DNA of 64,000 bases from Orrella dioscoreae (GCF_900089455.2 NZ_LT907988.1:62001-126000), one strand, 5' to 3'; positions 17,590-28,902 are shown, counted from the first letter of the stretch. Notes: generated by a model from the letters alone, not told the origin. Numbers and translations are program-made.

Positions 17590-18417
17590 TTACTTGCGCT
17601 TGCGCCGTTGGACGATCATATTGTTCGTCCGCTTGTTGCGACGGGTCTTGTAACCCTTCGACGGAGTACCCCACGGGCTGACCGGCTCGCGAGCTTCACC
17701 GGTGCGGCCTTCACCACCACCGTGCGGGTGATCCACCGGGTTCATGGCCACGCCACGAACCGTCGGACGCACACCGCGCCAACGCATTGCACCGGCCTTG
17801 CCGATCTGGCGCAGGCTGTGTTCTTCATTGCCGACTTCACCGATGGTGGCGCGGCACTCGATGTGCACGCGGCGCACTTCACCCGAGCGCAGACGGACCT
17901 GAGCGTAGATGCCTTCGCGAGCCAGCAGGACGGCGGAAGCGCCGGCCGAACGGGCCATCTGAGCACCCTTGCCGGGGATCATCTCGATGCAGTGGATGGT
18001 GCTACCGACCGGGATGTTGCGGATCGGCAGGGTGTTACCCGAGCGGATCGGCGCTTCGATACCCGACATCAGCGTGGCGCCGACTTCGAGGCCACGGGGA
18101 GCGATGATGTAGCGGCGCTCGCCGTCGGCGTAGCACAGCAGCGCGATGTGGGCGGTGCGGTTGGGGTCGTATTCCAGACGTTCGACCTTGGCCGGGATGC
18201 CGTCCTTGTCGCGACGGAAGTCGACGACACGGTAGTGCTGCTTGTGACCGCCGCCACGATGGCGAACAGTGATGTGACCGTTGTTGTTACGGCCCGAACC
18301 ACGCGTCTTCTTTTCGAGCAGCGCGGCGTGAGGTGCACCCTTGTGCAGATTGGGCGCAACGACCTTGACCATGCCACGACGGCCGGCCGAGGTGGGCTTG
18401 ACTTTGACCAGTGCCAT
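17590..18417 (-). CDS. rplB: 50S ribosomal protein L2
   Basis: L2 is needed for subunit association and peptidyl transferase activity. The 275 residues (E. coli 273) begin [15 protein letters not shown] and contain [19 protein letters not shown]. Near the C-terminus is the essential [16 protein letters not shown] motif. It starts immediately after the rplW stop (18418). Confidence 0.99.
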   Translation of the reverse strand: MALVKVKPTSAGRRGMVKVVAPNLHKGAPHAALLEKKTRGSGRNNNGHITVRHRGGGHKQHYRVVDFRRDKDGIPAKVERLEYDPNRTAHIALLCYADGERRYIIAPRGLEVGATLMSGIEAPIRSGNTLPIRNIPVGSTIHCIEMIPGKGAQMARSAGASAVLLAREGIYAQVRLRSGEVRRVHIECRATIGEVGNEEHSLRQIGKAGAMRWRGVRPTVRGVAMNPVDHPHGGGEGRTGEAREPVSPWGTPSKGYKTRRNKRTNNMIVQRRKRK

Positions 18418-18714
18418 TTACTTCACCTCCGCGAAGTCGATTTCCTGGCCTTCGACGAGCGAGACGTATGCCTTGCGCTCGTTGCGGCGACGACCGGTGA
18501 AACGGCCGAAGCGCTTGGCCTTGCCCTTGCGGTTCAGGACCTGGACGGACTCGACTTGCACCTTGAAGAGCAATTCGACAGCAGCCTTGATTTCCGGCTT
18601 GGTGGCATCGGCCACGACACGGAAGGCAATCTGCTGGTGCTTGTCGGCGACGAAGGTGGCCTTTTCGGTCACGATCGGAGCCAGAATGACTTGGAGCAGA
18701 CGATCAGCGCTCAT
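18418..18714 (-). CDS. rplW: 50S ribosomal protein L23
   Basis: L23 is the exit-tunnel docking site for trigger factor and SRP. The 98 residues (E. coli 100) contain [16 protein letters not shown] near the start and KIEIKAAVE-like [21 protein letters not shown], then [24 protein letters not shown]. Its ATG overlaps the rplD stop by 4 nt. Confidence 0.99.
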   Translation of the reverse strand: MSADRLLQVILAPIVTEKATFVADKHQQIAFRVVADATKPEIKAAVELLFKVQVESVQVLNRKGKAKRFGRFTGRRRNERKAYVSLVEGQEIDFAEVK

Positions 18715-19331
18715 CCCAGCATCTCCTCGAATTGGGCGATAGCCGGCTTGGTGATCAGCACCTTCTTGTAGTGGATCAGCGACAGCGGATCGGCGTAACG
18801 CGGTTCAACCACGGCGACGTGCGCCAGGTTGCGGGTGGCCAGGTAGACGTTTTCGTCCACGGCATCGGTAATGATCAGCACCGAATCCAGACCCAGCGTC
18901 TTCAGCTTTTCAGCGGCAACCTTGGTCTTGGGCGATTCCAGCGAGAACGAATCAACGACCGAGATGCGGCCTTCGCGGGCCAGCTGCGACAGGATCGAAC
19001 GCAGGCCTGCGCGGTACATCTTCTTGTTGACCTTCTGGCTGAAGTTCTCTTCAGGCGAGTTCGGGAACGTGCGACCACCCCCACGCCACAGCGGCGACGA
19101 GGTCATACCGGCGCGAGCGCGGCCGGTACCCTTCTGGCGCCAGGGCTTCTTGGTGGAGTGCTTGACTTCGGCACGGTCCTTCTGAGCGCGGTTGCCGCTG
19201 CGGGCGTTGGCTTGATAAGCCACCACGATCTGGTGAACCAGGGCTTCGTTGAAGTCACGGCCGAACACGGTGTCGGGCGCGCTGAAAGTCGCGTCGGACT
19301 GACCTTGGTCGTTCAGGAGCTTGAGATCCAT
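18711..19331 (-). CDS. rplD: 50S ribosomal protein L4
   Basis: L4 lines the exit tunnel and, in E. coli, represses its own S10 operon by attenuation and translational control. The 206 residues (E. coli 201) begin [13 protein letters not shown]. The tunnel loop [26 protein letters not shown] lies near 60-85. The ATG at 19331 was chosen; the longer open frame upstream overlaps rplC out of frame. The rplC leader hairpin at 20062-20085 could be its regulatory target. Confidence 0.99.
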   Translation of the reverse strand: MDLKLLNDQGQSDATFSAPDTVFGRDFNEALVHQIVVAYQANARSGNRAQKDRAEVKHSTKKPWRQKGTGRARAGMTSSPLWRGGGRTFPNSPEENFSQKVNKKMYRAGLRSILSQLAREGRISVVDSFSLESPKTKVAAEKLKTLGLDSVLIITDAVDENVYLATRNLAHVAVVEPRYADPLSLIHYKKVLITKPAIAQFEEMLG

Positions 19332-19335
19332 GTGC

Positions 19336-20025
19336 TTACGCTCCCTTCTTGGCCGGCGCCTTGATGGCGGGGCGCACGATGATGTCGGAGCCAGCATGGC
19401 CGGGGACGGCGCCCTTGACCAGCAGCAGGCCGCGTTCGACGTCCACGCGGACGACGTCCAGGTTCTGCACGGTACGCGTGACGTCACCGAGGTGACCCGC
19501 CATGCGCTTGCCGGGGAAGATGCGGCCGGGATCTTGCGCCTGACCGATCGAGCCGGGCACGCGGTGCGAACGGGAGTTACCGTGCGACGCGCGCTGCGAA
19601 CCGAAGTGGTGACGCTTGATGGTGCCAGCGAAGCCCTTACCGATGGTGGTGCCCGTCACGTCGACCTGTTGGCCGGCTTCGAACACGCTTTCCACGGCAA
19701 CCACGGCACCGGGCGTGAACTCGGCGGCGCGGGTGGGATCGAGGCGGAATTCCTTGAGGATGCTGCCGGCTTCAACGCCAGCCTTGGCGTAGTGACCGGT
19801 TTGCGGCTTGGCGACGCGCGAAGCGCGGCGGGTACCGTAAGCCAGCTGGACGGCGGCATAGCCGTCGGTCTCGAGAGACTTGACTTGGGCGACGCGGTTG
19901 TTGGACACGTCCAGCACGGTCACGGGGATGGATTCACCATCTTCCGTGAAAATGCGGGTCATGCCGACCTTGCGGCCCACCAGCCCGAGCCGGAATGCGG
20001 CAGGCGTGGGTGTCGGATTCGACAT
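19336..20025 (-). CDS. rplC: 50S ribosomal protein L3, first gene of the S10 segment
   Basis: L3 initiates 50S assembly near the peptidyl transferase centre. The ATG at 20025 (229 residues; E. coli 209) is preferred because GGAG lies 6 nt upstream. It starts [23 protein letters not shown]. The methylatable Gln lies in the family loop [24 protein letters not shown]. It is separated from rpsJ by 3.7 kb, so this gene, not rpsJ, leads the operon with its own promoter. Confidence 0.98.
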   Translation of the reverse strand: MSNPTPTPAAFRLGLVGRKVGMTRIFTEDGESIPVTVLDVSNNRVAQVKSLETDGYAAVQLAYGTRRASRVAKPQTGHYAKAGVEAGSILKEFRLDPTRAAEFTPGAVVAVESVFEAGQQVDVTGTTIGKGFAGTIKRHHFGSQRASHGNSRSHRVPGSIGQAQDPGRIFPGKRMAGHLGDVTRTVQNLDVVRVDVERGLLLVKGAVPGHAGSDIIVRPAIKAPAKKGA

Positions 20026-20061
20026 CGTTTTCTCCATTCCCGACTGCGATTGGTCGGGGCT

Positions 20062-20085
20062 AAAAGGCCCGGCACATGGCCGGGC
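20062..20085 (-). promoter_or_regulatory. Attenuator-like hairpin in the rplC leader
   Basis: In the minus-strand transcript a 7-bp GC stem (20079-20085 with 20067-20073, 5-nt loop) is followed at once by CUUUUA, the layout of an intrinsic terminator. It lies 37 nt before the rplC ATG, inside the leader of the operon that encodes L4. By analogy with the E. coli S10 leader, L4-controlled attenuation is plausible, but this is inference. Confidence 0.55.
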
Positions 20086-20159
20086 ATCGTGATTGGCGCC
20101 TGGCTTGAATCCCTGCCCCGGTTTCCCGAGTCCTGGATTCCGGCCCGCCGCGCCGTGCC

Positions 20160-20176
20160 GCCTTCAAATCGAAGGC
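20160..20176 (-). promoter_or_regulatory. Second hairpin in the rplC leader
   Basis: GCCTTC and GAAGGC flank a 5-nt loop, about 75 nt upstream of the attenuator-like hairpin. Its position before a terminator-like stem resembles the paired hairpins of the E. coli S10 leader, without sequence identity being claimed. Confidence 0.35.
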
Positions 20177-20214
20177 AAAAACGCGCCGGACCACCAGACG
20201 ACAACAAATAAGGT

Positions 20215-20234
20215 ACTCGCCAAAAATGGCAAGT
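20215..20234 (-). promoter_or_regulatory. 5'-terminal hairpin of the S10-segment mRNA
   Basis: A 7-bp stem with one G-U pair (20215-20221 with 20228-20234, 6-nt loop) lies where transcription from the promoter at 20240-20269 should begin. A stem at the very 5' end can protect an mRNA from 5'-dependent decay. Confidence 0.4.
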
Positions 20235-20239
20235 TTTCC

Positions 20240-20269
20240 AATATACCACGCTGCTCTCAAATTGAGCAA
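20240..20269 (-). promoter_or_regulatory. Predicted extended -10 promoter of the S10 segment
   Basis: On the minus strand a -35 TTGCTC (20264-20269) is 18 bp from a -10 TATATT (20240-20245), which is preceded by TGG, an extended -10. It gives a leader of about 200 nt before rplC. It restores transcription of rplC-rpsQ after the AraC/TonB insertion. Confidence 0.7.
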
Positions 20270-20310
20270 CTGAAGGCATCGGGTAGCAGCGTAAACGCAA
20301 CGACCGAGAC

Positions 20311-21285
20311 TCAGCCGTTCGAATAAGCCCGCTGGCGCCACGACCGCGGCGCAAAGCCATACTGCTGGCGAAACGCCTTGGCGAAATGACTTTGGCTGGA
20401 AAACCCCGCATCACTGGCGGCTCGCGTCACCGATGCGCCGCCGTCCAGCCTGGCCGCGGCATAGGCCAGCCGTACACTGTGCAAGTGGCCGTGCACCGAG
20501 AGCCCGAAGCGCGCCTGAAACCCGCGCTGGAGTGCGCGTTCGGAGACACCCACGGCCCGGGCGAGCGCCTCGGCGGTCCACGGCAACGCGCACGCCTCAG
20601 CGATCTTCGCCACCGCCTCGGCCACGCCTGCCTGCACTGCGGCATCCCTCGGGCAGGCAGGCGGGTGCGCGCCGAGCACATCCAGGCACAGCACCAAGGC
20701 TTCCTGGATTCGTGTCGCCTGCCAGGCCTGGCGCAGCTCGGGATCCCGCAAAACGTCGCTTCGCGACAGCGCCTGCGAAACCTCGCGCAGCGATGGTCCT
20801 GCCGGCAGGCAGGCTGCCGCCGCCTCTGTCCTTTCCCCCTGCCCAAACACAGTGTGCAGCTTGTGAGCGAGGTCGCTCCTTCCCCAGCGCGTCAGGGCGT
20901 CCGGCGCAAGGCGGATGTCCACCATCCGCAGCGGGCTGCCGGCAGGCAAGCACCACAACCCATCCGCAGGCTCGAAGTACTGGAAGAGATAGGCTTGCCC
21001 CGCGTGCACCCGACGGGGTGGCAAGGCACCCAGCCGCACCTCGAAGGCGCCCTGCAGGCAAATCTGCAGTCCCAGGAGTGCCGTGCCGGGAGAGGGAATG
21101 TAGAGATCCTGTGCCGGCGTGCCGTCGATCCGGACCAGGCTGACATCCGGGGCGACGCGCTCCACCCCGACCAGTACCGCCTCCCAATGGACGGTGGACG
21201 GCACTGTCGGGAGGGTCGCTCGCCACCACTCGTGCGCCTGACGGGGGGCATCGTAACGACGCGGCAAGAGGGAGGCGTGCGACAT
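20311..21285 (-). CDS. AraC-family transcriptional regulator
   Basis: This is likely the activator of the divergent TonB receptor gene, as with siderophore-sensing AraC proteins of the PchR/AlcR kind. From the ATG at 21285 it has 324 residues. An N-terminal ligand domain is followed by a C-terminal double helix-turn-helix (about 230-324), with WTAEALARAVGVSERALQRG and AASDAGFSSQSHFAKAFRQQYGFAP. No clear ribosome-binding site marks the start, and a start at 21375 is possible. The shared 125-bp spacer holds a Fur-box-like site. It lies inside the ribosomal cluster. Confidence 0.9.
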   Translation of the reverse strand: MSHASLLPRRYDAPRQAHEWWRATLPTVPSTVHWEAVLVGVERVAPDVSLVRIDGTPAQDLYIPSPGTALLGLQICLQGAFEVRLGALPPRRVHAGQAYLFQYFEPADGLWCLPAGSPLRMVDIRLAPDALTRWGRSDLAHKLHTVFGQGERTEAAAACLPAGPSLREVSQALSRSDVLRDPELRQAWQATRIQEALVLCLDVLGAHPPACPRDAAVQAGVAEAVAKIAEACALPWTAEALARAVGVSERALQRGFQARFGLSVHGHLHSVRLAYAAARLDGGASVTRAASDAGFSSQSHFAKAFRQQYGFAPRSWRQRAYSNG

Positions 21286-21371
21286 GGGCGACGAGACTGC
21301 GGAGAAATCGCGCAAGAGTGAGGAAAAACCGCCAGACGGCAAGCAGACGTTCTGGAATGATACCCGCCAAT

Positions 21372-21390
21372 GCAAATCATTCTCGTTATT
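21372..21390. promoter_or_regulatory. Fur-box-like site between araC and the TonB receptor
   Basis: GCAAATCATTCTCGTTATT matches 12 of 19 positions of the Fur consensus GATAATGATAATCATTATC. It lies 20 bp before the receptor ATG and 86 bp before the AraC-gene ATG, so iron repression of one or both is likely. Confidence 0.55.
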
Positions 21391-21410
21391 TTATCCTGGA
21401 GCCCTTCGAC

Positions 21411-23612
21411 ATGAATCGTCGTTGCCTACGACCCTCCCGTCGCTTTGCCCCTTTGGCTGCCTGCCTGGGCGTGCTGGCAGCCTCTTCCGCATTCGCGCAA
21501 TCCCAGGCCCCCGCGCAATTGGCGCCAGTGCTGGTACGAGGCGGCATCGACCAATCGCCCGAACTGGGGGACACCTATGCCGCCACGCGATCGCGCAGCG
21601 CCAGCAAGACCGATACCGCGCTGAGCTCCACGACGCAAGCCGTGAACGTGGTGACACGCACGGAAATGGAACGGCAGGGCTCGACGTCCGTGGCGCAGGC
21701 GTTACGCTATACGCCCGGCGTGACCGCGCAGTACGGCGATACCGACGCACGCCATGATTGGCTGACGGTGCGTGGCTTCACGCCCGGCCGCTACCTGGAC
21801 GGGCTGCTGCTGCCCTTCGGTGCGCGCGGCTACTCCCAGCCTCGGCTCGATACCTATGCGCTCGAGCGCATCGAGGTCCTGAAGGGCCCATCCTCCGGCC
21901 TGTACGGACAGACCTCGCCCGGCGGCACGGTCGCCATGACCAGCAAGCGCCCCACTGCCGAGCCTTTGCGGGAAATCGTGGTACAGGGAGGCAGCTTTGA
22001 TCGCTATCGCGGCAGCTTCGACCTGGGTGGTCCGGCTGATGCCGAAGGCCGCCTGCTCTATCGTCTGACTGGTTTGATCCAGGAAAGCAATTCCTCCTTC
22101 GATACGCTCACCGACGACAAGCGATTCTTCGCGCCCAGCCTGACGTGGCGGTTCTCGGCCGATACCAGCCTGAATCTTTCAGCCCAGTTCCAGGAAACCC
22201 ATTCCCGCGGCGGTGGCGGCGCACCGGCCTTGCCAGTGAACGGCGTGCTGTGGCGATCGTCCGCAGGCGACATCCCGCGCGAGCGATATGTCGGCGATCC
22301 GGATTTCGACCGCTTCCACAACGAACAGCTGCTGCTGGGCTACACACTGGACCACCGCATCAACGACCGCGCCAGCTTCCGGCAGACCGCGCGCTACAGC
22401 GAGGTGGACACGCACACACAGCGCGTCCAGATCGGCCTCATGGCAACGGAAAAGGATGCGGTGCGCTATGCCTGGCGTTTCCCTGAGCGCTCGCGTGTCT
22501 TGCAGATCGACAATCAGTTGGATCTGCGCCTGCGCACCGGCCCCGTGTCGCACGCCTTGCTGCTTGGCCTGGATTACCTCCAGGAAGACTCTCGCTTCGA
22601 AGAGTCGGCACTGACGCTATTCATGCCACCCAGCTATCCTCTGTTCGACCTGCAGGACCCGCGCTATGACATCGGCCCCATCGCATCGCCGGCCGCCGCC
22701 ATGAAAATCCGGCAGCGGCGGGACCAGTTGGGTGTCTACGCTCAGAACCTGATGTCCTACGAACGCTGGCAATTGACGCTGGCGGGCCGCTACGACCGTA
22801 CCGACGCGACGACCCGCACCTGGCGGGCGGCCAGCAGCACCTGGAGCAGGGTCGACACCGACCCTGGCCGCCTGACTGGCCGTGTCGGACTGGCTTATCA
22901 ATTCGACAGCGGCATCACACCATACGCCAGCTATGCCACCTCCTTCCAACCTGTGATGGGCACGGACCGCAATGGCGGCACGTTCTCGCCTACCACCGGC
23001 AAACAGTTGGAGCTGGGCGTGAAGTACGTCTCGCCCGACCAACGCCTGGTCGCGACTGCCGCGGCATTCCAGTTGGACCAGAAGAACGTCAGTGCGCCCG
23101 ATCCGTTGAATACCAGTTTCAGCGTCCAGACTGGCAAGGTGCGGATTCGAGGCGTGGAGCTGGAAGCCAAGGCCAATTTCGACGCAGGCTGGGCGGTGAC
23201 GGCGGGTTACGCCTATACCCAGAGCGAAATCCAGCGCACCAACGCGGGCAATACGAACGGGCAGGCCGGCAACGCGCTGGCGTTCGTCCCCCGCCATCAG
23301 GCAAGCCTGTGGCTGGACAAGACCTTGCAGGAAGGGCCGTTGGCCGGTCTCGGCGCCGGCTTCGGCCTCAGCTATCGCGGCAGCACCTATGGCGACAACG
23401 CGAACCGCTATGCCATTCCCGCGGTGACGCTGGCTGACGCGGCCTTGCGACTCGACCTGGCACGACTCAACCCGACTTGGCGAGGCGCCGATCTGGCGCT
23501 GAACGTCAACAACGTGTTCGACAAGAAATACGTGACGACCTGCTTGGGTCCCGTGGCCTGCTACTGGGGCGCCGAGCGCACAGTGATGGCCACCGCGCGC
23601 TATCGCTGGTAA
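21411..23612 (+). CDS. TonB-dependent siderophore receptor
   Basis: This outer-membrane receptor for a ferric siderophore is powered by TonB. The 733 residues show a signal peptide ending SSAFAQ (near 29), a TonB-box-like APVLVRG, and a plug with [18 protein letters not shown] and [24 protein letters not shown] 22-strand-type barrel follows, ending in the aromatic ARYRW. No STN domain is present, so regulation is probably through the adjacent AraC protein. The ATG at 21411 has GGAG 9 nt upstream. [11 protein letters not shown] cysteine pair near the C-terminus fits hydroxamate-type receptors. It is the only plus-strand gene within the ribosomal cluster. Confidence 0.95.
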   Translation: MNRRCLRPSRRFAPLAACLGVLAASSAFAQSQAPAQLAPVLVRGGIDQSPELGDTYAATRSRSASKTDTALSSTTQAVNVVTRTEMERQGSTSVAQALRYTPGVTAQYGDTDARHDWLTVRGFTPGRYLDGLLLPFGARGYSQPRLDTYALERIEVLKGPSSGLYGQTSPGGTVAMTSKRPTAEPLREIVVQGGSFDRYRGSFDLGGPADAEGRLLYRLTGLIQESNSSFDTLTDDKRFFAPSLTWRFSADTSLNLSAQFQETHSRGGGGAPALPVNGVLWRSSAGDIPRERYVGDPDFDRFHNEQLLLGYTLDHRINDRASFRQTARYSEVDTHTQRVQIGLMATEKDAVRYAWRFPERSRVLQIDNQLDLRLRTGPVSHALLLGLDYLQEDSRFEESALTLFMPPSYPLFDLQDPRYDIGPIASPAAAMKIRQRRDQLGVYAQNLMSYERWQLTLAGRYDRTDATTRTWRAASSTWSRVDTDPGRLTGRVGLAYQFDSGITPYASYATSFQPVMGTDRNGGTFSPTTGKQLELGVKYVSPDQRLVATAAAFQLDQKNVSAPDPLNTSFSVQTGKVRIRGVELEAKANFDAGWAVTAGYAYTQSEIQRTNAGNTNGQAGNALAFVPRHQASLWLDKTLQEGPLAGLGAGFGLSYRGSTYGDNANRYAIPAVTLADAALRLDLARLNPTWRGADLALNVNNVFDKKYVTTCLGPVACYWGAERTVMATARYRW

Positions 23613-23679
23613 TGCCGCAAGGGCGCAGGGCCGGCCGGATCGACGGCCGTCGCTGCGCAACGCCAACTGGCTTGAAAGC

Positions 23680-23715
23680 AGAAAGGCCACGCTCCCGAGG
23701 GAACGTGGCCTTTCT
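23680..23715. terminator. Bidirectional terminator between the TonB receptor and rpsJ
   Basis: A 12-bp perfect stem (23680-23691 with 23704-23715) with a partly paired loop lies between two convergent genes. Each strand ends in CUUUCU after the GC-rich stem. It would end both the receptor transcript and the str transcript after rpsJ. Confidence 0.75.
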
Positions 23716-23756
23716 GTCATGGCGGACGCCGAAGCATCCACCATGGTCATGCCGTA

Positions 23757-24068
23757 TTACTGCAGCGCGATTTCGACGTCCACGCCAGCCGGCAGGTCCA
23801 GACGCATCAGGGCGTCGACGGTCTTGTCGGTGGGATCAACGATGTCCATCAGACGCTGGTGCGTACGGATTTCGAACTGGTCGCGCGAGGTCTTGTTCAC
23901 GTGCGGCGAACGCAGCACGTCGTAGCGACGGATGCGCGTGGGCAGGGGAACGGGACCGCGGACGACAGCGCCGGTACGCTTGGCGGTTTCGACGATTTCG
24001 GCTGCCGATTGATCGATCAGCTTGTAGTCGAAAGCCTTCAGGCGAATGCGGATCTTCTGGTTTTTCAT
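23757..24068 (-). CDS. rpsJ: 30S ribosomal protein S10
   Basis: S10 lies in the 30S head and also forms the NusB-NusE antitermination complex. The 103 residues equal the E. coli length and begin [20 protein letters not shown]. The conserved [19 protein letters not shown] follows, then [15 protein letters not shown]. Here it ends the str transcript, separated from rplC by the AraC/TonB insertion and a terminator. Confidence 0.99.
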   Translation of the reverse strand: MKNQKIRIRLKAFDYKLIDQSAAEIVETAKRTGAVVRGPVPLPTRIRRYDVLRSPHVNKTSRDQFEIRTHQRLMDIVDPTDKTVDALMRLDLPAGVDVEIALQ

Positions 24069-24167
24069 GACGTATTCCTAAAGAACGAAGCTGCGAGGCG
24101 GGCCGGAGACATTCCGGTCCGCAGGCGGAATGCCGGGCCGGGGCCCAGGCATCCGCCGCGAGGGGTA

Positions 24168-25358
<1,191 letters not shown>

Positions 25359-25443
25359 GATCTATCCCTATCTCTAGCAAGGAAATTGTTTAACTGTTTT
25401 CACAAGGTCGAGCCGGCAGCCTTGGGCCGCCGGCCCGGATTTC

Positions 25444-27546
25444 TTACTTGGAACGGGCGCTGATGATTTCGTCAGCGACGTTCTTCGGAGCTTCGGCGTA
25501 GTGCTTGAACTCCATGGTGTAGGTCGCACGGCCTTGCGTCAGCGAACGCAGGTTCGTGGCGTAACCGAACATCTCGGCCAGCGGGACTTCGGCCTTGATG
25601 ACCTTGCCGCCGCCAACCATGTCGTCCATGCCCTGGACCATGCCGCGACGCGAGGACAGATCGCCCATCACGGTACCAGCGTAGTCTTCCGGCGTTTCCA
25701 CTTCGACGGCCATCATCGGCTCGAGCAGAACCGGGCTGGCACGACGCAGACCTTCCTTGAAGCCCATCGAGCCGGCCATCTTGAACGCGTTTTCGTTCGA
25801 GTCCACATCGTGGTACGAACCGAAGAACAGCGTGACCTTGACGTCGACGATGGGGTAACCCGCCAGCACGCCGGCCGGCAGGGTTTCCTGGATGCCCTTG
25901 TCCACCGCGGGGATGAACTCGCGCGGCACCACGCCGCCCTTGATGGCGTCCACGAACTCGTAGCCCTTGCCGGGTTCCGACGGTTCGACCTTCAGGACCA
26001 CGTGGCCGTACTGGCCGCGACCGCCCGACTGCTTGACGAACTTGCCTTCGACTTCTTCGCAGACCTTGCGGATGGTTTCGCGGTAGGCCACCTGGGGCTT
26101 GCCGACGTTCGCTTCCACGTTGAATTCACGCTTCATGCGATCGACGATGATTTCCAGGTGCAGCTCGCCCATGCCCGAAATGATGGTCTGGCCCGATTCC
26201 TCGTCGGTCCGCACGCGGAACGAGGGATCTTCAGCGGCCAGGCGCGACAGGGCCAGGCCCATCTTTTCCTGGTCGGCCTTGGTCTTGGGCTCGACAGCCT
26301 GCGAAATCACGGGCTCGGGGAACACCATGCGCTCGAGCATGATGTGGTTGTCGACGTCGCACAGCGTTTCGCCGGTGGTCACATCCTTCAGGCCCACGAC
26401 GGCGGCGATGTCGCCAGCCAGAACTTCCTTGATTTCCTCGCGGTTGTTCGCGTGCATCTGCAGGATGCGGCCGATACGTTCCTTCTTGCCCTTGATGGGG
26501 TTGTAGACGGTATCGCCCGACTTCAGGACGCCCGAGTACACACGCACGAAGGTCAGCTGGCCCACGAACGGGTCGGTCATCAGCTTGAAGGCCAGCGCCG
26601 AGAACTTCTCGTTGTCGTCAGCCTTGCGGGTGATGGCCTCGCCTTCGTCGGTCTCGCCGTCGACCGGGGGAATGTCCACGGGCGAGGGCAGGTAGTCGAT
26701 CACGGCGTCGAGCATGCGCTGCACGCCCTTGTTCTTGAACGCGGTGCCGCACAGCATCGGCTGGATTTCGCCAGCGATGGTGCGGGTGCGCAGCGCGACG
26801 TTGATCTCTTCCTCGGTCAGCGAGTTGCCTTCCAGGTACTTGTTCATCAACTCTTCGGACGACTCGGCAGCGGCTTCCACCAGCTTTTCGCGCCATTCGT
26901 CAGCCTGGTCCTTCAGTTCGGCCGGGATGTCGGCGTAGTCGAACTTGGTGCCCTGGCTGGCCTCGTCCCAGATGATGGCCTTCATCTTGACCAGGTCGAT
27001 CACGCCCTTGAAGTTGTCCTCGGCGCCGATGGGGATCACCACCGGGACGGGGTTGGCCTTCAGGCGCAGGCGCAGCTGGTCGTAGACCTTGAAGAAGTTG
27101 GCGCCGGTACGGTCCATCTTGTTCACGAAGGCCAGACGGGGCACGCCGTACTTGTTGGCTTGGCGCCACACCGTTTCCGACTGGGGCTGAACGCCACCCA
27201 CCGCGCAGTAGACCATGCAGGCACCGTCCAGCACGCGCATGGAACGCTCCACCTCGATGGTGAAGTCCACGTGGCCCGGGGTGTCGATGATGTTGATGCG
27301 GTGTTCAGGATAGTTACCACCCATGCCGCGCCAGAACGCCGTGGTGGCGGCCGACGTGATGGTGATCCCACGCTCCTGCTCCTGCTCCATCCAGTCCATG
27401 GTGGCTGCGCCATCATGCACTTCGCCAATCTTGTGATTGACGCCCGTGTAGAACAGGATGCGCTCGGTCGTGGTGGTCTTCCCTGCATCGATGTGCGCAG
27501 AGATACCGATGTTGCGATAACGCTCGATCGGGGTTTTGCGGGCCAT
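25444..27546 (-). CDS. fusA: Elongation factor G
   Basis: This GTPase catalyses translocation and, with RRF, ribosome recycling. The 700 residues (E. coli 704) show [12 protein letters not shown] (G1), DTPGHVDF (G3) and NKMD (G4), then domains II-V, with [10 protein letters not shown] in domain III and the C-terminal [23 protein letters not shown]. It lies 23 nt after rpsG. Confidence 0.99.
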   Translation of the reverse strand: MARKTPIERYRNIGISAHIDAGKTTTTERILFYTGVNHKIGEVHDGAATMDWMEQEQERGITITSAATTAFWRGMGGNYPEHRINIIDTPGHVDFTIEVERSMRVLDGACMVYCAVGGVQPQSETVWRQANKYGVPRLAFVNKMDRTGANFFKVYDQLRLRLKANPVPVVIPIGAEDNFKGVIDLVKMKAIIWDEASQGTKFDYADIPAELKDQADEWREKLVEAAAESSEELMNKYLEGNSLTEEEINVALRTRTIAGEIQPMLCGTAFKNKGVQRMLDAVIDYLPSPVDIPPVDGETDEGEAITRKADDNEKFSALAFKLMTDPFVGQLTFVRVYSGVLKSGDTVYNPIKGKKERIGRILQMHANNREEIKEVLAGDIAAVVGLKDVTTGETLCDVDNHIMLERMVFPEPVISQAVEPKTKADQEKMGLALSRLAAEDPSFRVRTDEESGQTIISGMGELHLEIIVDRMKREFNVEANVGKPQVAYRETIRKVCEEVEGKFVKQSGGRGQYGHVVLKVEPSEPGKGYEFVDAIKGGVVPREFIPAVDKGIQETLPAGVLAGYPIVDVKVTLFFGSYHDVDSNENAFKMAGSMGFKEGLRRASPVLLEPMMAVEVETPEDYAGTVMGDLSSRRGMVQGMDDMVGGGKVIKAEVPLAEMFGYATNLRSLTQGRATYTMEFKHYAEAPKNVADEIISARSK

Positions 27547-27569
27547 TTGGGTGTCCTTAAATTACCTGC

Positions 27570-28040
27570 TTACCAGCGGAAATGGCTGAAGGCCTTGTTG
27601 GCCTCGGCCATCTTGTGCGTATCTTCACGCTTCTTCATTGCAGCACCACGGTTTTCCGAGGCGTCGATGATTTCACCGGCCAGACGGAGATCCATGGATT
27701 TTTCGCCGCGCTTCTTGGCGGCTTCACGCAGCCAGCGCATGGCCAGCGCCAGGCGGCGCACGGGGCGCACTTCGACCGGCACCTGGTAGTTCGCGCCACC
27801 GACACGGCGGCTCTTCACTTCGACCAGCGGCTTGATGTTGTTGATGGCCAGGCTGAAGATCTCGATCGGCTCCTTGCCGGTCTTGGTCTGAATCTGGTCG
27901 AGCGCACCGTAGACAATACGCTCGGCCACTGCCTTCTTGCCGGACAGCATGACAACGTTCATGAACTTGGCGAGTTCGACGCTACCGAATTTGGGATCGG
28001 GCAGAATCTCGCGTTTGGGAACTTCGCGACGACGGGGCAT
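27570..28040 (-). CDS. rpsG: 30S ribosomal protein S7
   Basis: S7 nucleates the 30S head and, in E. coli, represses translation by binding the rpsL-rpsG spacer. The 156 residues match the short form. They begin [20 protein letters not shown], with [17 protein letters not shown] in the middle and [15 protein letters not shown] at the end. Confidence 0.99.
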   Translation of the reverse strand: MPRRREVPKREILPDPKFGSVELAKFMNVVMLSGKKAVAERIVYGALDQIQTKTGKEPIEIFSLAINNIKPLVEVKSRRVGGANYQVPVEVRPVRRLALAMRWLREAAKKRGEKSMDLRLAGEIIDASENRGAAMKKREDTHKMAEANKAFSHFRW

Positions 28041-28222
28041 GTTTGCTTCCTAGTGTCTGTTCAGTTGAACCGTGCACTGTTGCACGGCCACGATCGCCTA
28101 ATCAGGCGACCACTTAGTGCCAGCGGGGAATCCGGAGATGCTTCACTGGCTGCACGACGCTGACCGGACATCCGGCACAGCGGTAAATCTGGACTGCTCG
28201 AAGACCTGGCTCAGGCCTGGGT
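28041..28222 (-). promoter_or_regulatory. 182-nt rpsL-rpsG spacer with two hairpins
   Basis: The spacer is longer than the roughly 100 nt of E. coli. It holds a 7-bp stem with a 4-nt loop (28070-28076 with 28081-28087) and a 6-bp stem with a 4-nt loop (28094-28099 with 28104-28109). The place is that of the S7 repressor site in E. coli. A binding role here is inference. Confidence 0.4.
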
Positions 28223-28600
28223 TCAAGCCTTCTTCGGGCGCTTCGCGCCGTACTTGGAACGCGCCTGCTTGCGGTCTTTCACGCCTTGCAGGTCCAGCGA
28301 GCCACGCACGATGTGGTAGCGAACACCGGGAAGATCCTTCACGCGGCCGCCGCGCACGAGCACGACCGAGTGCTCCTGCAGGTTGTGGCCTTCGCCGCCG
28401 ATGTAGGAGATGACCTCGAAACCGTTGGTCAGGCGCACCTTGGCGACCTTACGCAGAGCGGAGTTAGGCTTCTTGGGGGTAGTGGTGTACACGCGGGTGC
28501 ACACGCCACGGCGCTGAGGGCAGTTTTCGAGCGCGGGGCTCTTGCTCTTGGCCTGGCTGACTTCGCGCGGCTTGCGCACGAGTTGGCTGATAGTAGGCAT
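28223..28600 (-). CDS. rpsL: 30S ribosomal protein S12
   Basis: S12 lies at the decoding centre. The 125 residues (E. coli 124) contain [13 protein letters not shown], with Lys43 and Lys44, and [13 protein letters not shown], with Lys88. The two positions most often changed in streptomycin-resistant mutants (43 and 88) are therefore wild type. It is the first gene of the str transcript and has a leader of about 265 nt with strong hairpins. Confidence 0.99.
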   Translation of the reverse strand: MPTISQLVRKPREVSQAKSKSPALENCPQRRGVCTRVYTTTPKKPNSALRKVAKVRLTNGFEVISYIGGEGHNLQEHSVVLVRGGRVKDLPGVRYHIVRGSLDLQGVKDRKQARSKYGAKRPKKA

Positions 28601-28632
28601 GACCTGTTGTTTATCCCTGTTGTCGACACGCC

Positions 28633-28663
28633 CACGTCGCGCATGTGTCTACGTCGCGACGTG
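28633..28663 (-). promoter_or_regulatory. Hairpin close to the rpsL start
   Basis: CACGTCGCG (28633-28641) and CGCGACGTG (28655-28663) form a perfect 9-bp stem with a 13-nt loop, 33 nt before the rpsL ATG in the str leader. Confidence 0.4.
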
Positions 28664-28817
28664 TTTGTGACAAAGTTCCGTTCCTGGGCGGCTCACGCAA
28701 GACCGCAGCTTGGAACGGCCTACCGGGAGGTCTGCCGAAAAGAGCGGTTCCTGCAAAATGGCTTGGCGTAGGCCGGAATCCGAAAGCGTTGCGCTTGCAG
28801 TGCCAGCCATGCCCTTG

Positions 28818-28862
28818 GCGAAATTCCGGCAAGGCACGCCCAGGCCCCTTGCAAAATTTCGC
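28818..28862 (-). promoter_or_regulatory. 5'-terminal stem-loop of the str mRNA
   Basis: GCGAAATT (28818-28825) pairs with AATTTCGC (28855-28862), and GCAAGG (28829-28834) with CCTTGC (28847-28852), around a 12-nt loop: 14 bp in all, with one small internal loop. It begins within a few nucleotides of the predicted transcription start near 28866. No U-run follows, so it is not a terminator. Confidence 0.55.
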
Positions 28863-28872
28863 TAAGCTCGCC

Positions 28873-28902
28873 AGTGTACCGGACGTTTTCGGGCCTGGTC
28901 AA
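28873..28902 (-). promoter_or_regulatory. Predicted sigma-70 promoter of the str operon
   Basis: On the minus strand a -35 TTGACC (28897-28902) is 18 bp from a -10 TACACT (28873-28878). It gives an rpsL leader of about 265 nt. Between 28603 and 28981 no coding gene is recognised: the stretch holds this promoter and the leader hairpins. Confidence 0.7.
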
